Positions 34,220 to 44,401 of a DNA stretch of 64,000 nt are shown in pieces. Position numbers and translations under genes: made by a program. The DNA is from Corynebacterium sp. NML98-0116 (lineage in GTDB: Bacteria; Actinomycetota; Actinomycetes; Mycobacteriales; Mycobacteriaceae), in the NCBI RefSeq assembly GCF_001767255.1, contig NZ_CP017639.1, positions 2,107,233 to 2,171,232 on the forward strand, given 5' to 3'. The notes under the pieces are model-generated. The model searched no databases, had not been told where the DNA came from, and was given only the letters and a program-made list of their open reading frames with translations. How positions within the stretch are numbered: the first letter of the stretch is position 1; every line of letters begins with the position of its first letter.

Positions 34220-37200
34220 TGGCTCACCATCTTTGGAGGAACCGAGGACGGTCATGCCACGGTCAAAGCCCTCGGGCTGGCATGCCTGGGCGATCAGGGA
34301 GATCGCCAGGCCGCCGACTGCGATGGCTCCAAACGCGATAGCAACGGGCTGCAGCTGACGGGCGTCGACGCCGAACTGCCTGTTGACGGCGGCAATCTGG
34401 TCCTCGAACCCGCGGCCTACGTGGCGCAGGGAGTCGTTGAACTGCCCAAGAGCGGCGTTGATCTGGGGCTGCATCGTGTTCGCAACGCCAATGCCAACTG
34501 CGGCGGCGAGCCCGATTGGTAGCAGCCAGAGGATCGGGCTGTTGAGCGCGAACATGTTGGCCATGCAGCGCTTGGAGCCGTCGGCAGATGAATCGGCGGG
34601 AGCGGGAGTAGGCGTAGAAGGCGCACGCGTGGTCGGGCTCGGGGCTGCACCGCCCTTCGCGATGACCCCCACGACCGTCTTCACCTCGTACGTTGCGCCC
34701 GTGACGGTGGTGACCATGACTGGGATGTCGACCTTCTCGCCTACTTCGGCGGAGGCGGGTGGGGTGACCAGCAGGTCACCGGTTGCGGACACGGAGGCCC
34801 GCCACCCGGTCGGCAGGGCGCCGAGCTTGTAGGTGTTGCCGTCGGTGTGGCCGCTGATCTTGATGGACGTCGGCGCGCCCGGCGCGGTGATGGCCGGCGG
34901 GTACGACGGTGCTGGCGCTTCAGTCGGCGCAGTTGAAGGAGCAGTCGGAGTGGCAGTCGGGGACGGCTCCGGCGCAGCAGTCGCGGAAGAAGTAGGTTCA
35001 ACTGGCCCGGTCGGCACGTTGGCCACGGTGAAGACGGCCTGGGTGGTGTAGGCCTCGCCGTGGGCTGGGGTGACGGTGACAGGGACGCGGATCCAGGTGC
35101 CTGGGGTGGTGGACTTCGGCGCGGTCGCGGTAACGGTGCCGTGCTCGTCGACGCTCACCTTCCAGCCATTGACCCGGTCGGGTACCGAGTAGCGGTTGCC
35201 GTCGGTGGCATTCGTTGCAGGCTGAGTACTCGTCTCGCCGGGAAGGACGGAGGCGGACGCGTAGCTGACGTGCGGGGATTCGTCGGTTTCCTTGATGGCC
35301 GCGAATGCCGGAACGACCAGGATGGCTCCGTCGGTGTAGGTGACCTGAACGGGGATGAGGATGGAGTCGCCGGGCTTGGCGTCGGCTGGTGGCGTCGAGA
35401 AGACGCGGCCGTGCTCGTCGACGGTGGCGGTCCAGCCCGGGATGGTTGGCTTCCACTCGGGGTCGATTTCGAAGGTGGCGTCGGAAGGAACCTTGGAGCC
35501 CTCGTGGAGAGGGACCTCGTCGGTTGCGCCCGGTTCCTGGACGACCTTGCCGTAGGTTGGCACGATGTGGCCGACGCCGACCTCGATGATGCGCTTGACC
35601 GGGGTCTTGGTTGTCGTGGTGTGTTCGACGGGGTTGCCGACGACGTGGCCGTCGACAAGCTGCCAGGCCTTCTCCGTGATGGTTTGGCCGTAGGAGCCTT
35701 CCTGGATGGTCTTGACCACGCCGGCGGGCAGGCTGTCTACCTGGCGGATTTCGGTCTCGAACGGCACGGGGGTGTGGATGGTCTCGCGTAGCTCTGTCTG
35801 CTTGGATTCCTTCTTGGTGCCGACCAAGATGACCTGGTCCTCAGCGTCCACGACCTGTGGTTTTTGCGCGATGCCGTCGATAATTTTGTAGGAGATCCTG
35901 CCCACCTTGCCGCGCTGTGCGACCTTGTGGGTGCCGGCCTCGAGCGTCGGGTCTTCCCGGATGATGACGCGGTACGGCGTCTCTTCAGACCAGTGGATTT
36001 CCGGCGTGACGCCCGGTGTTTCCTTCGTGCCAACGCGCACGATGCGGTCCTGCGGGTCCGCAATGCGCGTCTGCTCGATGCGTGTGCTGACCACCTCGGA
36101 GTTCGTGATGGTCCTGGTCGTGTTCACTTTGTCGGTGCCGAGCACGCCGGGGTGTTCGGCGTCGACGGCCTGCGTGCCTACGTCGAGTGTGGGGTCGAAG
36201 ACGATCTGCGTCTCAAACGGCACGATGACTTCGTACTCGGTGTTGATGTCGAAGGAGACGTCAGGCGCGGACTCCCCGACCACAACGAATGCGGCGGTGA
36301 CCACGTCTTTCGAGCCGTCCTGGTAGGTGACGGTGACGGGGACGTTGAGGTGGTCGCCAGACTCGGCGTCCTTCGGCGGGGTCGCGGTGACAACGCCCGC
36401 GTCGTCGACGCGGAGCTTCCAGCCGTCGAGGCTCGCGGGCACGCTGAACGGCGTCTTTTCCGCGAGGTCGCGGGCAGGGATGCGGGTGGGCTCGGTGATC
36501 TCAGATCGCTTGTCGACGCCCGGCTTCGCCTCCTGCTGCTCGTATCGCGGCTCGTAGACGGCGCGCTGCTCACCGAGGACGACCACGGTGGCGACGATGA
36601 TGGCGGTCGTGCCGTCCTTATAGGTCACGCGCACCGGAATATCCGCGGAGCTGCCCGGTACGGCGCGCTCGCTGACCGGGGTGGTGATGGTACCCGTCTT
36701 CGGGTCAATCTTGACCTGCTCCCACCGGAGGTTACGCGGCGGAGCGATGTAGTGCTTGTCCTTCGGGTCCGTGATCAGTGCGAACTTCGGTTCCGAAATG
36801 TCCCGGACGCTTCCAGTGTCCAGCTTGCTCGTGACCGTGGTGCCCGGCTTGCCCGACTTGGTTTGGTACCGCGGGTTGTTCATGCCCTTGTCGTCGCCGA
36901 CGACGGTGAACGCCGCCGGGACGTCCGCCTCGGAGCCGTCCGGGTAGCGGACGTGGATGTCGATGATCGCCTGGTCACCGGGCCGCGCGTCCTTCGGCGG
37001 AGTGGCCGTGACCACGCCCTCCTTCGACACGTCGAACGTCCAGCCGTCCGGGAGTTGCTCCGGCAGGCTGTATTTCGCCTTCACCGGGTCCGCCAGCAGG
37101 GTGCTGATCATCGAGGAGACCGGCAGCCCGGGCTTGGTGAAGCTCTGCGGGTAGTTCGCAACGTCGGTGCCCGTGCCGTCGCCGATCACGTTGATGGTGG

Positions 37201-39238
37201 CGGTGGTTTCCTGCGGCACGGCGCCGCTGGCGTAGTGGGTGCGCACCGGCACCGTGATGTAGGCGCCCGGCAGCGCAGTGTCCGGGATGGTGACGGTCAG
37301 CTCGCCGGTGGTGGCGTCGAGAGTGACGCTCCAGTCGCCGACTTTGTACTGCTGGGAGCCGTTAGGGAAGGTATAGCGGTTCGGAGTTTCGTCGATTTCG
37401 TTGCCGCCGAGGCCAACCTTCGGCACGGTCGGCGTGAGCGTCACGCTGTCCGTCGCCTTGCCCGAAATCGAGCCATACGACGGCACCTTCACGTCCGAGA
37501 ACACCTGGAAGGACACCGGAGCTTCGTCGGTCGTGCCGTCCGGGTAGGTCGCCTTCACCACGGGTTTGATGGTGGTGAAGTTCGGCACGGTTGCCTTCGC
37601 CTTCGCGGTGACGGTGCCTTCCTTATCGACTGTGACGTTCCAGCCGTCTTTGTCGGAGGGGGCGTCGATAAGCTCGAATTTCTTCGGCTTGATGACGTCC
37701 CCCTTGCCCAGCACCCGCGTCAGGCTCGCCTTCGCGGTAAGTGTTGTGTTTTGGGCGCCCTGCACTGGCTCCGCGGGGTACTCGAGGTTGGTCTGCTGCG
37801 TGTGATTCGGCTCGACGACAACGAGCAGCGGGATCGCGTCCTGAGAGCCGTTCGAGTAGCGAACATGCACCACAGGCTGCGCAAACGTCCCAGGGGTCGG
37901 CTTATCGACGCCCTCCGGCGCCGTCATGATCACCCTATAGTCGCCCTTTTCCTCGTCGGTGAACTTGGCGGTCCAGCCGTCGTAGACGAGGCTCTCGTCG
38001 AGGGTGATGGTGGCGTCGAACTTCTCTTTCAGGTCGGCGAGGGTGTGCCCGTTTGCGTCGGGGAGCTCCTCGAAGACAATCGCGTCCTTTGAGATCCCGG
38101 AGGTGATGTTGACCTCAGACCTGGTGAACTGCGGATCGTGGTAGAGCGTGTCGTCGACGCTGATCGCGTGCGAGCTGAGCTCGTTGGCGGTGTTGTAGCG
38201 TGGCAGCGCAATGGAGCTGGCCGTCACCCCAACCCTTGTATCTTCGTACGCGTGGTTCTGAGCGATAGCCTCGAGCTCTTCGACGCTGCGCGGCAGCGCA
38301 ACCGCGGTAAACGTGAGGCCCTGGAGGCCGTCGAGCTCGGCGTCGTCGGCGAACTTCGGCCAGGTAAGGAAGAAGTCGGAGCCATCGCGCGTGATGGTGA
38401 CGTGCTCGAACACCTTGCCGCTGCCGTCCGCGACCTGTATGCGCAGACGATCCAGGTCGCGTTCCGTGAACATCCCGCCAGCGGAGGCGATCTTGACCTT
38501 CTCCCCCGGCTTGATCACGGCCTTCGAAATGTGCTCCCAATCAAGTTTGAGGGGGACGCAATCGTCGGTCTCGCTCGGCCAAGGGTTTGCGTTCGCGTCA
38601 GCTTGGAAGTTTTGGCCTTCGAAAAACCTGTGGTCAGAGTCTTCCTTTGTGTAAGCCCCTTTCCACGCAAAGGTGAGCCCTTCCGGGCTCACGGCTTGTT
38701 GCTGGAACTGTTCCGTGAAGGGGAACGCGCCGTTCAAGTTGCGCTGAACTCGGGAAGCGGTAATCTCCGCCGGCTCAGCAGCGTTGTTTACCGTGAACGG
38801 GTTACCGCCATCGAGCTTCTCGCCCGCGGGGACAACGCCTAGCTCGCCAGCTTCGACTGGAACAGGCCCACTATCGCTAAACCCTGTATCCGTGAAGGTG
38901 CGCTGCTTGTCCGCGTTGAAGTGCAGCTGAATGCCGAACTCAGTTGCGCTCTCGGAGTGCTCACCAGGGTTGAGCGCGTCAAACCTGAAACCCGCAACGT
39001 CCTTGCCGCCATCGTCCTTCTCCAGCACCACTCGGCATGCATCATCGCCCAGCCCCTCTGACTTCGTCTGCTGCTCAGCGCCGATCACCGCACCGGTGTA
39101 CGCCAAGTTCTCCTGCGCATATGCAGCAGGGGAAGGTACAACCACAGCCGCGCTCCCCAACGCGAGCGCTATCGCAGACGTTACGGTAACTCCAACACGT
39201 ACTTTCCGACGCCCCGCGCCCGGAAATGTGCCTTGCAT
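34190..39238 (-). CDS. Giant Rib/alpha-like and G5-like surface protein
   Basis: This 1682-residue secreted protein has a signal peptide (1 to about 41, ending AAYA) and an N-terminal domain to about 360. Nine or so Rib/alpha-like units are marked by YPDG/YKDG/YQDG/YTDG motifs. Three G5-like units (about 990-1225) closing IVRVGTK, VILVGTK and IIEVGVG interrupt them. A Pro/Thr/Ala linker and a final Rib-like unit precede two hydrophobic helices (about 1560-1583 and 1630-1652). There is no LPxTG motif, so membrane anchoring by the C-terminus is more likely than sortase linkage. The ATG at 39238 has GAAGGG 7 nt upstream, better than the GTG at 39253. The last ten codons lie in a repeat unit. It is a paralogue of the protein at 1-4824. 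Confidence 0.9.
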   Translation of the reverse strand: MQGTFPGAGRRKVRVGVTVTSAIALALGSAAVVVPSPAAYAQENLAYTGAVIGAEQQTKSEGLGDDACRVVLEKDDGGKDVAGFRFDALNPGEHSESATEFGIQLHFNADKQRTFTDTGFSDSGPVPVEAGELGVVPAGEKLDGGNPFTVNNAAEPAEITASRVQRNLNGAFPFTEQFQQQAVSPEGLTFAWKGAYTKEDSDHRFFEGQNFQADANANPWPSETDDCVPLKLDWEHISKAVIKPGEKVKIASAGGMFTERDLDRLRIQVADGSGKVFEHVTITRDGSDFFLTWPKFADDAELDGLQGLTFTAVALPRSVEELEAIAQNHAYEDTRVGVTASSIALPRYNTANELSSHAISVDDTLYHDPQFTRSEVNITSGISKDAIVFEELPDANGHTLADLKEKFDATITLDESLVYDGWTAKFTDEEKGDYRVIMTAPEGVDKPTPGTFAQPVVHVRYSNGSQDAIPLLVVVEPNHTQQTNLEYPAEPVQGAQNTTLTAKASLTRVLGKGDVIKPKKFELIDAPSDKDGWNVTVDKEGTVTAKAKATVPNFTTIKPVVKATYPDGTTDEAPVSFQVFSDVKVPSYGSISGKATDSVTLTPTVPKVGLGGNEIDETPNRYTFPNGSQQYKVGDWSVTLDATTGELTVTIPDTALPGAYITVPVRTHYASGAVPQETTATINVIGDGTGTDVANYPQSFTKPGLPVSSMISTLLADPVKAKYSLPEQLPDGWTFDVSKEGVVTATPPKDARPGDQAIIDIHVRYPDGSEADVPAAFTVVGDDKGMNNPRYQTKSGKPGTTVTSKLDTGSVRDISEPKFALITDPKDKHYIAPPRNLRWEQVKIDPKTGTITTPVSERAVPGSSADIPVRVTYKDGTTAIIVATVVVLGEQRAVYEPRYEQQEAKPGVDKRSEITEPTRIPARDLAEKTPFSVPASLDGWKLRVDDAGVVTATPPKDAESGDHLNVPVTVTYQDGSKDVVTAAFVVVGESAPDVSFDINTEYEVIVPFETQIVFDPTLDVGTQAVDAEHPGVLGTDKVNTTRTITNSEVVSTRIEQTRIADPQDRIVRVGTKETPGVTPEIHWSEETPYRVIIREDPTLEAGTHKVAQRGKVGRISYKIIDGIAQKPQVVDAEDQVILVGTKKESKQTELRETIHTPVPFETEIRQVDSLPAGVVKTIQEGSYGQTITEKAWQLVDGHVVGNPVEHTTTTKTPVKRIIEVGVGHIVPTYGKVVQEPGATDEVPLHEGSKVPSDATFEIDPEWKPTIPGWTATVDEHGRVFSTPPADAKPGDSILIPVQVTYTDGAILVVPAFAAIKETDESPHVSYASASVLPGETSTQPATNATDGNRYSVPDRVNGWKVSVDEHGTVTATAPKSTTPGTWIRVPVTVTPAHGEAYTTQAVFTVANVPTGPVEPTSSATAAPEPSPTATPTAPSTAPTEAPAPSYPPAITAPGAPTSIKISGHTDGNTYKLGALPTGWRASVSATGDLLVTPPASAEVGEKVDIPVMVTTVTGATYEVKTVVGVIAKGGAAPSPTTRAPSTPTPAPADSSADGSKRCMANMFALNSPILWLLPIGLAAAVGIGVANTMQPQINAALGQFNDSLRHVGRGFEDQIAAVNRQFGVDARQLQPVAIAFGAIAVGGLAISLIAQACQPEGFDRGMTVLGSSKDGEPVPKDASSKK

Positions 39239-39336
39239 GTGGCTGCCCTTCACTTTTCACAACGATTTGTCAGTAACAGCGTAATTCGGGCTGTGCGCTT
39301 CGTACACTCTTAACGTTGCATAAGTGGCAATAAGTG

Positions 39337-39368
39337 AAGGCCCCGCCAGCCGAAGCCGACGGGGCCTT
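39337..39368 (-). terminator. Probable terminator of the YhgE-like gene
   Basis: AAGGCCCC and GGGGCCTT arms flank a 16-nt loop. It lies between the YhgE-like stop and the surface-protein promoter. The T tract is weak. The remaining 265-bp gap shows nothing else. Confidence 0.5.
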
Positions 39369-39503
39369 CCCCATCCCTAACCCCTTTCTTGCCCACAATG
39401 GGCGAAAGGAGACCACTCAATCCAAGCCCCTATTACTTGAAATGAGCATCGCTAGATTAACACAAACCCATCCGAAAGTAGGAACCATGTCCGTGTGCTC
39501 GGA

Positions 39504-40913
39504 TTATTCCTCCACGTGAACCGCAACGTCACGTCGCTGCGGTACTCCGCCCAGCAGCCCGACCGCCGCGACGAGCGCGCTCATAGCGATACCAATCCAT
39601 AGTGCCTGCGCAGAACCGTTATTGCCCGCGCTCGAGAGCGACGCGGCCAGCCAGTGCATCGGCATCGCCGAAGAAAGCGCCTCGAGGACCCCACTAACAG
39701 GGGCAGCTGCGGCGGCTTTCCAAACCCACCCGACTACCCCCATCTGAAGAATTATCAGGATTGCCGCAACCAGGCTCCCCCATCCGCGACCAAACAGTGC
39801 CGCAAGCGCGGTCGTCACTCCGGTAGAGGCAGCTGCGCCGCACAGCAGCGCGAGAGCCGCGATTCCCAGGGTCGCCGGGCTCAAGTTGTGGCCGAGGATA
39901 AACACAAGGGTCCAACCGGCGACCGCCAGGAGCACGACGCCTAGCGCCAGCGCCAGCCAGCGCCTCGTGCGGGACAGCCACGCCGCCGCGGCGACGCCGA
40001 CGCCGCCCAACCCCACGAGTGCCGCGACCAGCATCGCCGCGACCGGGGCCAGCGAGGACTCCTGCGGCTCCTGCGCTGCGCCCTCCACGCCCGCCTGGGC
40101 CGCCGCCGGCGCCGGGAGCGCGCCACGCACCGCGCGAATCTGGTCGGCGGTCAGGTTCGCCATGTGGTCAATCTTTGCGACACCCTCATCAAGCTGTGCA
40201 ATACCGCCGACCGCGCCCTGCGCCTCGTTATTGAGCTGAGTCAGTCCACTCGCCAGCTGCTGGGCGCCGTTCGTGGCCGTGTAGACGCCGTCGTGGTAGG
40301 CGTAGCCCGGCACCGCTAGCTGGTTGGCTACCTCGCGGGAGCCGTCGCGCAGCTTGTTCATCTGGGCGACAACCTCCGGCGGCAACTGGGCATTGTCCGC
40401 CTGGACCTTCAGTTGTTGAAGCTGCTCGCGTGCGGCGATGACGTCCGGGTCCTTGGAGGCCTTCGTCGATACGAGGGCGCGGTCGATGGCAGCGGTGACC
40501 TGGCCACGCACCGCATCGAAGGCCGTGGCCTGCTCAACAACCTGGCCAATCGCGTCCGCGACCTCCGTCGCGCCACCCCCGAGCTGGCCCGTCGCCGCCT
40601 GTAGCTGCACCATCCCGGCCGACAACTCCTGCGCACCAGCCTGCGCCTGGGAGATCGCGGCGACGAGTTCGTCGGCGCCGCCGGTGAGTTGGGAGGTGCC
40701 GTCGACAAGCTCTTTGGTGCCCTGCGTGAGAAAGCCCGCCTGCGTGTTGGCCTCCCCCGCCGCGCGGCGTGCCTCGTTCGGGTTGCCGCGATCCGACGGC
40801 AGCTGCGGCGCGGCGGCGTCGCCTTGCGTGGACATCCAGGTACTCACCGGGCTCAACGGCAAGAACGCCGCCACAATACACACCAACAACACACACAACA
40901 CGCGCCACTTCAT
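39504..40913 (-). CDS. YhgE/Pip-like membrane protein
   Basis: This 469-residue protein has an N-terminal membrane helix, a long extracytoplasmic helical region rich in heptad-like repeats (residues about 60-270, with TSQLTGGADELVAAI and similar patterns typical of YhgE), then about six membrane helices. Homologues include phage-infection protein Pip and ESX/YukA-linked proteins. The true role is unclear and may be export. The ATG at 40913 is favoured: the minus-strand -10 box TACATT (complement of 40921-40926) ends 7 nt upstream. It is divergent from mrpA. Confidence 0.8.
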   Translation of the reverse strand: MKWRVLCVLLVCIVAAFLPLSPVSTWMSTQGDAAAPQLPSDRGNPNEARRAAGEANTQAGFLTQGTKELVDGTSQLTGGADELVAAISQAQAGAQELSAGMVQLQAATGQLGGGATEVADAIGQVVEQATAFDAVRGQVTAAIDRALVSTKASKDPDVIAAREQLQQLKVQADNAQLPPEVVAQMNKLRDGSREVANQLAVPGYAYHDGVYTATNGAQQLASGLTQLNNEAQGAVGGIAQLDEGVAKIDHMANLTADQIRAVRGALPAPAAAQAGVEGAAQEPQESSLAPVAAMLVAALVGLGGVGVAAAAWLSRTRRWLALALGVVLLAVAGWTLVFILGHNLSPATLGIAALALLCGAAASTGVTTALAALFGRGWGSLVAAILIILQMGVVGWVWKAAAAAPVSGVLEALSSAMPMHWLAASLSSAGNNGSAQALWIGIAMSALVAAVGLLGGVPQRRDVAVHVEE

Positions 40914-41057
40914 GTTGCACAATGTAACCCCTGCAACTGCATGAAGGCTGGAGGGCACACCGCACGTTGGCAAAGTTGTTGTGGCCTTGTCCAAGCTTGT
41001 TGCTACCCTTTAAAGCAACTGACAGTTTTCAAATCCCAAACTCAGAGAGGGTTCACC

Positions 41058-43967
41058 ATGGCACTACCTCTCGTGCTCGCATTCGTGGCCGCGACGGTTC
41101 CGCTATCGCCGCTGCTCGTGCGAGTTTTCGACAGGAAAGCAGGCTGGCCGCTGGCGCTCCTGCTGTTCGCCGCAGCGATCACGCTGGGCCGCGAATTTCC
41201 CAGCATTTCCCAAGGAAATATAGAAACATGGTCCGTGACCTGGGCCAATGACATCCTCGGGCCCGGCACCGAAATCGCGTTCTCACTGCGCGCGGACGGC
41301 CTGAGTATCTTCTTCGCGTTGCTGGCACTCATCATTGGCGGAATCGTCCTTATATATTCGGCCGCATACCTGCCGAAGCGCGAGGGCAACACCAGCTTCT
41401 ACACCATTATGACGGCGTTTACCCTCTCGGTACTGCTGCTCGTGCTTGCGGACGACACCGTACTCCTCTTCATCGGCTGGGAACTCGTCTCGATTGCGTC
41501 CTTCCTGCTCATTGCGCGCTCCGGCTCCGGTGGCGAAGCCGGCTCCTACCGCACGCTCATCCTGACCTTCTTCGGCGGGCTAACGCTCCTGGCTGGCCTG
41601 GCGGTTGTCTCCGTCACGGCGGGAACGACGCAGCTCAGCGCGGTGCTCGCCTCGCCGGTGTGGGCGCAATCGCCAGGTCTGACCACCACGGTGGCGCTGC
41701 TCATCGGCTTCTCCGCGTTTACGAAAGCCGCGCAGTTCCCCTTCCACTTCTGGCTGCCCGAAGCCATGGCGGCAGCCACACCAGTCTCCGCGTTCCTGCA
41801 CGCGGCGGCAGTGGTCAAGGCGGGCGTCTACCTCCTGCTGCGCTTCTCCACCATCTTCCACGACGTCACCGCATGGAACACGCTGCTGCTGGTCACCGGC
41901 CTGTTCACTGCACTGATGTCGGCCGCCTTCGCCATCACGAAGACGGACCTGAAGCACCTGACGGCCTACTCCACGGTCTCCCACCTGGGCTGGATCGTCG
42001 CGGCGATCGGTATCGGCACCCCGGCGGCACTCGCCGCCGCGATGGTGCACACGCTGGCCCACGCGCTGTTCAAGTCCTCCCTGTTCATGCTCATCGGCGT
42101 CGTTGACCACCAGGCAGGCTCCCGCGACATTCGCCGCCTCGGCCCGCTGCACAAGCAGATGCCGTTCACCTTCGCCTCCACCTGCGTGGCCGCGGCCTCC
42201 ATGGCCGCCATCCCGCCGCTGTTCGGCTTCATCTCGAAGGAATCGATCCTCACGGCGTTCGACGCCACCCGCTTCGGCCCGCTCCTGCTCGCCGTCGCAG
42301 GCCTCGCCGCCCTGCTGACCTTCATCTACTCGGCAAAGATCGTCTTCGGCGCATTTATCGACGGCACCAAGCCCATGCCGCACGTCACCGAAGCGCCCGT
42401 CGCGCTCTGGCTGCCAGCCGCGCTGCCCGGCCTGACCTCCCTGCTCCTGCCGTTCATGCTCGGCTGGGTGGACAGCCCAATCAACGCGGGCGTACGCACC
42501 ATCACGGGCGACACCGAGTTCCACTCACACCTGGCGCTGTGGCACGGCCTGAACGCGCCGTTCATCGTCTCGCTGGCGGTGCTGGTGTTGGGCATTTGCT
42601 TCATCCTCTTCGTGCGCAAGCCGTTCTTTGAGGCCGTCGAGAACAAGCAGCTGCTGCCAACCAGCGGCAACGACCTGCTCAATGCCATGGTCCGCGCGTT
42701 TTCCACCGTCGGGCGCTGGCTCGGCGCGATGGCGGACACCTTCAACCCGTCGCGCCACCTGCTGCCGACGGTGCTGTGCATCCTCGTCCTTGGCGTGAGC
42801 ACCGCGGTGTTCACCGAGGGTGTCGACGGCATGCCGCTCGCACCACGTGCCGAAGGCATCGACGTGTGGTGGGACCTCATCCCATTCGCCATCATCACCC
42901 TGTCCGTCATCGGCCTGGTACGCACCCGCTCCCGCCTCGCGGCGGCGGTACTGCTGGGCACCACCGGCGTCGGCATGACGCTGCAGATGCTCATGCTCGG
43001 CGCACCCGACGTGGCGCTCACCCAGTTCCTCGTCGAGTCGCTGACCGTCGTGATCATCATGGTGGTGCTGCGCTACCAGCCACGCACCTTCCCCAAGACC
43101 CCGACCTCACGCAAGGTCTTCGCGGCCATCGTCGCTGCCATCGCCGGCGTGGTCGCCTTCCTCGGCGTCTATGCCCTGCTGGGCCGCCACGACCGCTCCG
43201 ACCTCGCCCTGTGGTACCTCACCGAGGGCGGCAAGATGACCAGCGCCGACAACATCGTCGCCGTCATCATCGTTGAGTTCCGTGGCTTCGATACCCTCGG
43301 CGAGCTCTCCGTGCTCGGCATGGCGGCAGTAGTCATCGCGGCCGTCGTCCGGTCCATGCCACGCCACATGTTCGAGGCCGGCACCCGCCCACGCCCATTC
43401 GGCCAGTCGCAGCTCAACTCGCTGCCACTGCGCAAGGCGTCCGCGCTCGTCGTACCGATCCTGGCGCTGCTGTCCGTCCTCATCTTCTTCCGTGGCCACA
43501 CCGCGCCCGGCGGCGGCTTCGTCGCAGCGCTCGTACTGGCCACCGCGTTCGGCCTCAACTATCTGTCCCGTGGCGCGGACGCGTACGTCGTCAAGCAACT
43601 CACCCCGATCAGGCTGACGGGCTGGGGCATCATCATCGCCATCAGCTCCGGCTTCCTCGGGTTCCTCGAAGGCGGCTTCATGTACGCCATCCACGGCACC
43701 ATCGCTGGGGAGCACATGACGACGTCCCTCATCTTCGACTTCGGCATCTACCTCGCCGTGCTCGGCATGGTCACGCAGGCGCTCAACGCGCTCGGCGGCT
43801 ACCTACGCCCCGGCACCGAGATTTCCGACCTCACCTACACCCGCGGCGGCGAAAACCCACTGCCGGATGTACCAGAGCCGGAAGCACCCGCCGAGCCTGT
43901 CGACGCCCACCCAGCCCCACTCAACCCCGCGGAAAACCCGCGCCCAGTTACCACGAAGGAGCTGTAA
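41058..43967 (+). CDS. mrpA: Mrp Na+/H+ antiporter subunit A with fused B domain
   Basis: This 969-residue membrane protein is the largest Mrp subunit. Residues about 1-500 are NuoL-like proton-channel helices (LIGWELVSIASFLLIARSGS, FHFWLPEAMAAATPVSAFLH). A further NuoJ/MbhD-like region follows near 750 (GAPDVALTQFLVESLTVVII), and the C-terminal MnhB-like domain is near 830-950 (LSVLIFFRGHTAPGGGFVAA). Because the B subunit is fused here, no separate mrpB gene exists, as is usual in actinobacteria. The ATG at 41058 follows GAGAGGG. First gene of a six-gene operon that supports Na+ and alkaline pH tolerance. Confidence 0.93.
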   Translation: MALPLVLAFVAATVPLSPLLVRVFDRKAGWPLALLLFAAAITLGREFPSISQGNIETWSVTWANDILGPGTEIAFSLRADGLSIFFALLALIIGGIVLIYSAAYLPKREGNTSFYTIMTAFTLSVLLLVLADDTVLLFIGWELVSIASFLLIARSGSGGEAGSYRTLILTFFGGLTLLAGLAVVSVTAGTTQLSAVLASPVWAQSPGLTTTVALLIGFSAFTKAAQFPFHFWLPEAMAAATPVSAFLHAAAVVKAGVYLLLRFSTIFHDVTAWNTLLLVTGLFTALMSAAFAITKTDLKHLTAYSTVSHLGWIVAAIGIGTPAALAAAMVHTLAHALFKSSLFMLIGVVDHQAGSRDIRRLGPLHKQMPFTFASTCVAAASMAAIPPLFGFISKESILTAFDATRFGPLLLAVAGLAALLTFIYSAKIVFGAFIDGTKPMPHVTEAPVALWLPAALPGLTSLLLPFMLGWVDSPINAGVRTITGDTEFHSHLALWHGLNAPFIVSLAVLVLGICFILFVRKPFFEAVENKQLLPTSGNDLLNAMVRAFSTVGRWLGAMADTFNPSRHLLPTVLCILVLGVSTAVFTEGVDGMPLAPRAEGIDVWWDLIPFAIITLSVIGLVRTRSRLAAAVLLGTTGVGMTLQMLMLGAPDVALTQFLVESLTVVIIMVVLRYQPRTFPKTPTSRKVFAAIVAAIAGVVAFLGVYALLGRHDRSDLALWYLTEGGKMTSADNIVAVIIVEFRGFDTLGELSVLGMAAVVIAAVVRSMPRHMFEAGTRPRPFGQSQLNSLPLRKASALVVPILALLSVLIFFRGHTAPGGGFVAALVLATAFGLNYLSRGADAYVVKQLTPIRLTGWGIIIAISSGFLGFLEGGFMYAIHGTIAGEHMTTSLIFDFGIYLAVLGMVTQALNALGGYLRPGTEISDLTYTRGGENPLPDVPEPEAPAEPVDAHPAPLNPAENPRPVTTKEL

Positions 43968-43972
43968 ACCAC

Positions 43973-44401
43973 ATGGTCATGGCACTTACCATCGCGGTCC
44001 TGGTTGCAGGGTCCGTCTACATGATCCTCCAGCGCGGCATGGTCCGCATCATCTTCGGCATGTCCCTATTCGGACACGCCTCCAACCTGACACTGCTGGC
44101 CACCGGCATCGGCGCCTGGCGCGGCGAGGCATTCCCCTCCCGCACCGCCTTCGCCGACCTGTCCGACCCGCTGCCGCAAGCCTTCGTGCTCACCGCCATC
44201 GTTATCGCAATGGCGACGACCACGATCCTGCTCATGCTGGCCTCCCTCGGCAAGGATGACGACACCATGGACAACCCAACCGGCGTCGCAGGCACCTACG
44301 ACCTCATGCGCCTAAGCCCGTCCGCGCTGTCCACCGCAGGCCGCACCGCGCGCCTCAACCCGAACAAGATGAACAAAACGGAAGGAGCACCACGCGCATG
44401 A
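43973..44401 (+). CDS. mrpC: Mrp Na+/H+ antiporter subunit C
   Basis: This 142-residue NuoK-like membrane protein has three membrane helices (ALTIAVLVAGSVYMIL, the GMSLFGHASNLTLLATG region, and AFVLTAIVIAMATTTILLML). The central Gly/His-rich helix is typical for MnhC. GAAGGAGC lies 10 nt upstream. Its stop overlaps the mrpD start (ATGA). It has a cytosolic C-terminal tail of about 45 residues. Confidence 0.92.
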   Translation: MVMALTIAVLVAGSVYMILQRGMVRIIFGMSLFGHASNLTLLATGIGAWRGEAFPSRTAFADLSDPLPQAFVLTAIVIAMATTTILLMLASLGKDDDTMDNPTGVAGTYDLMRLSPSALSTAGRTARLNPNKMNKTEGAPRA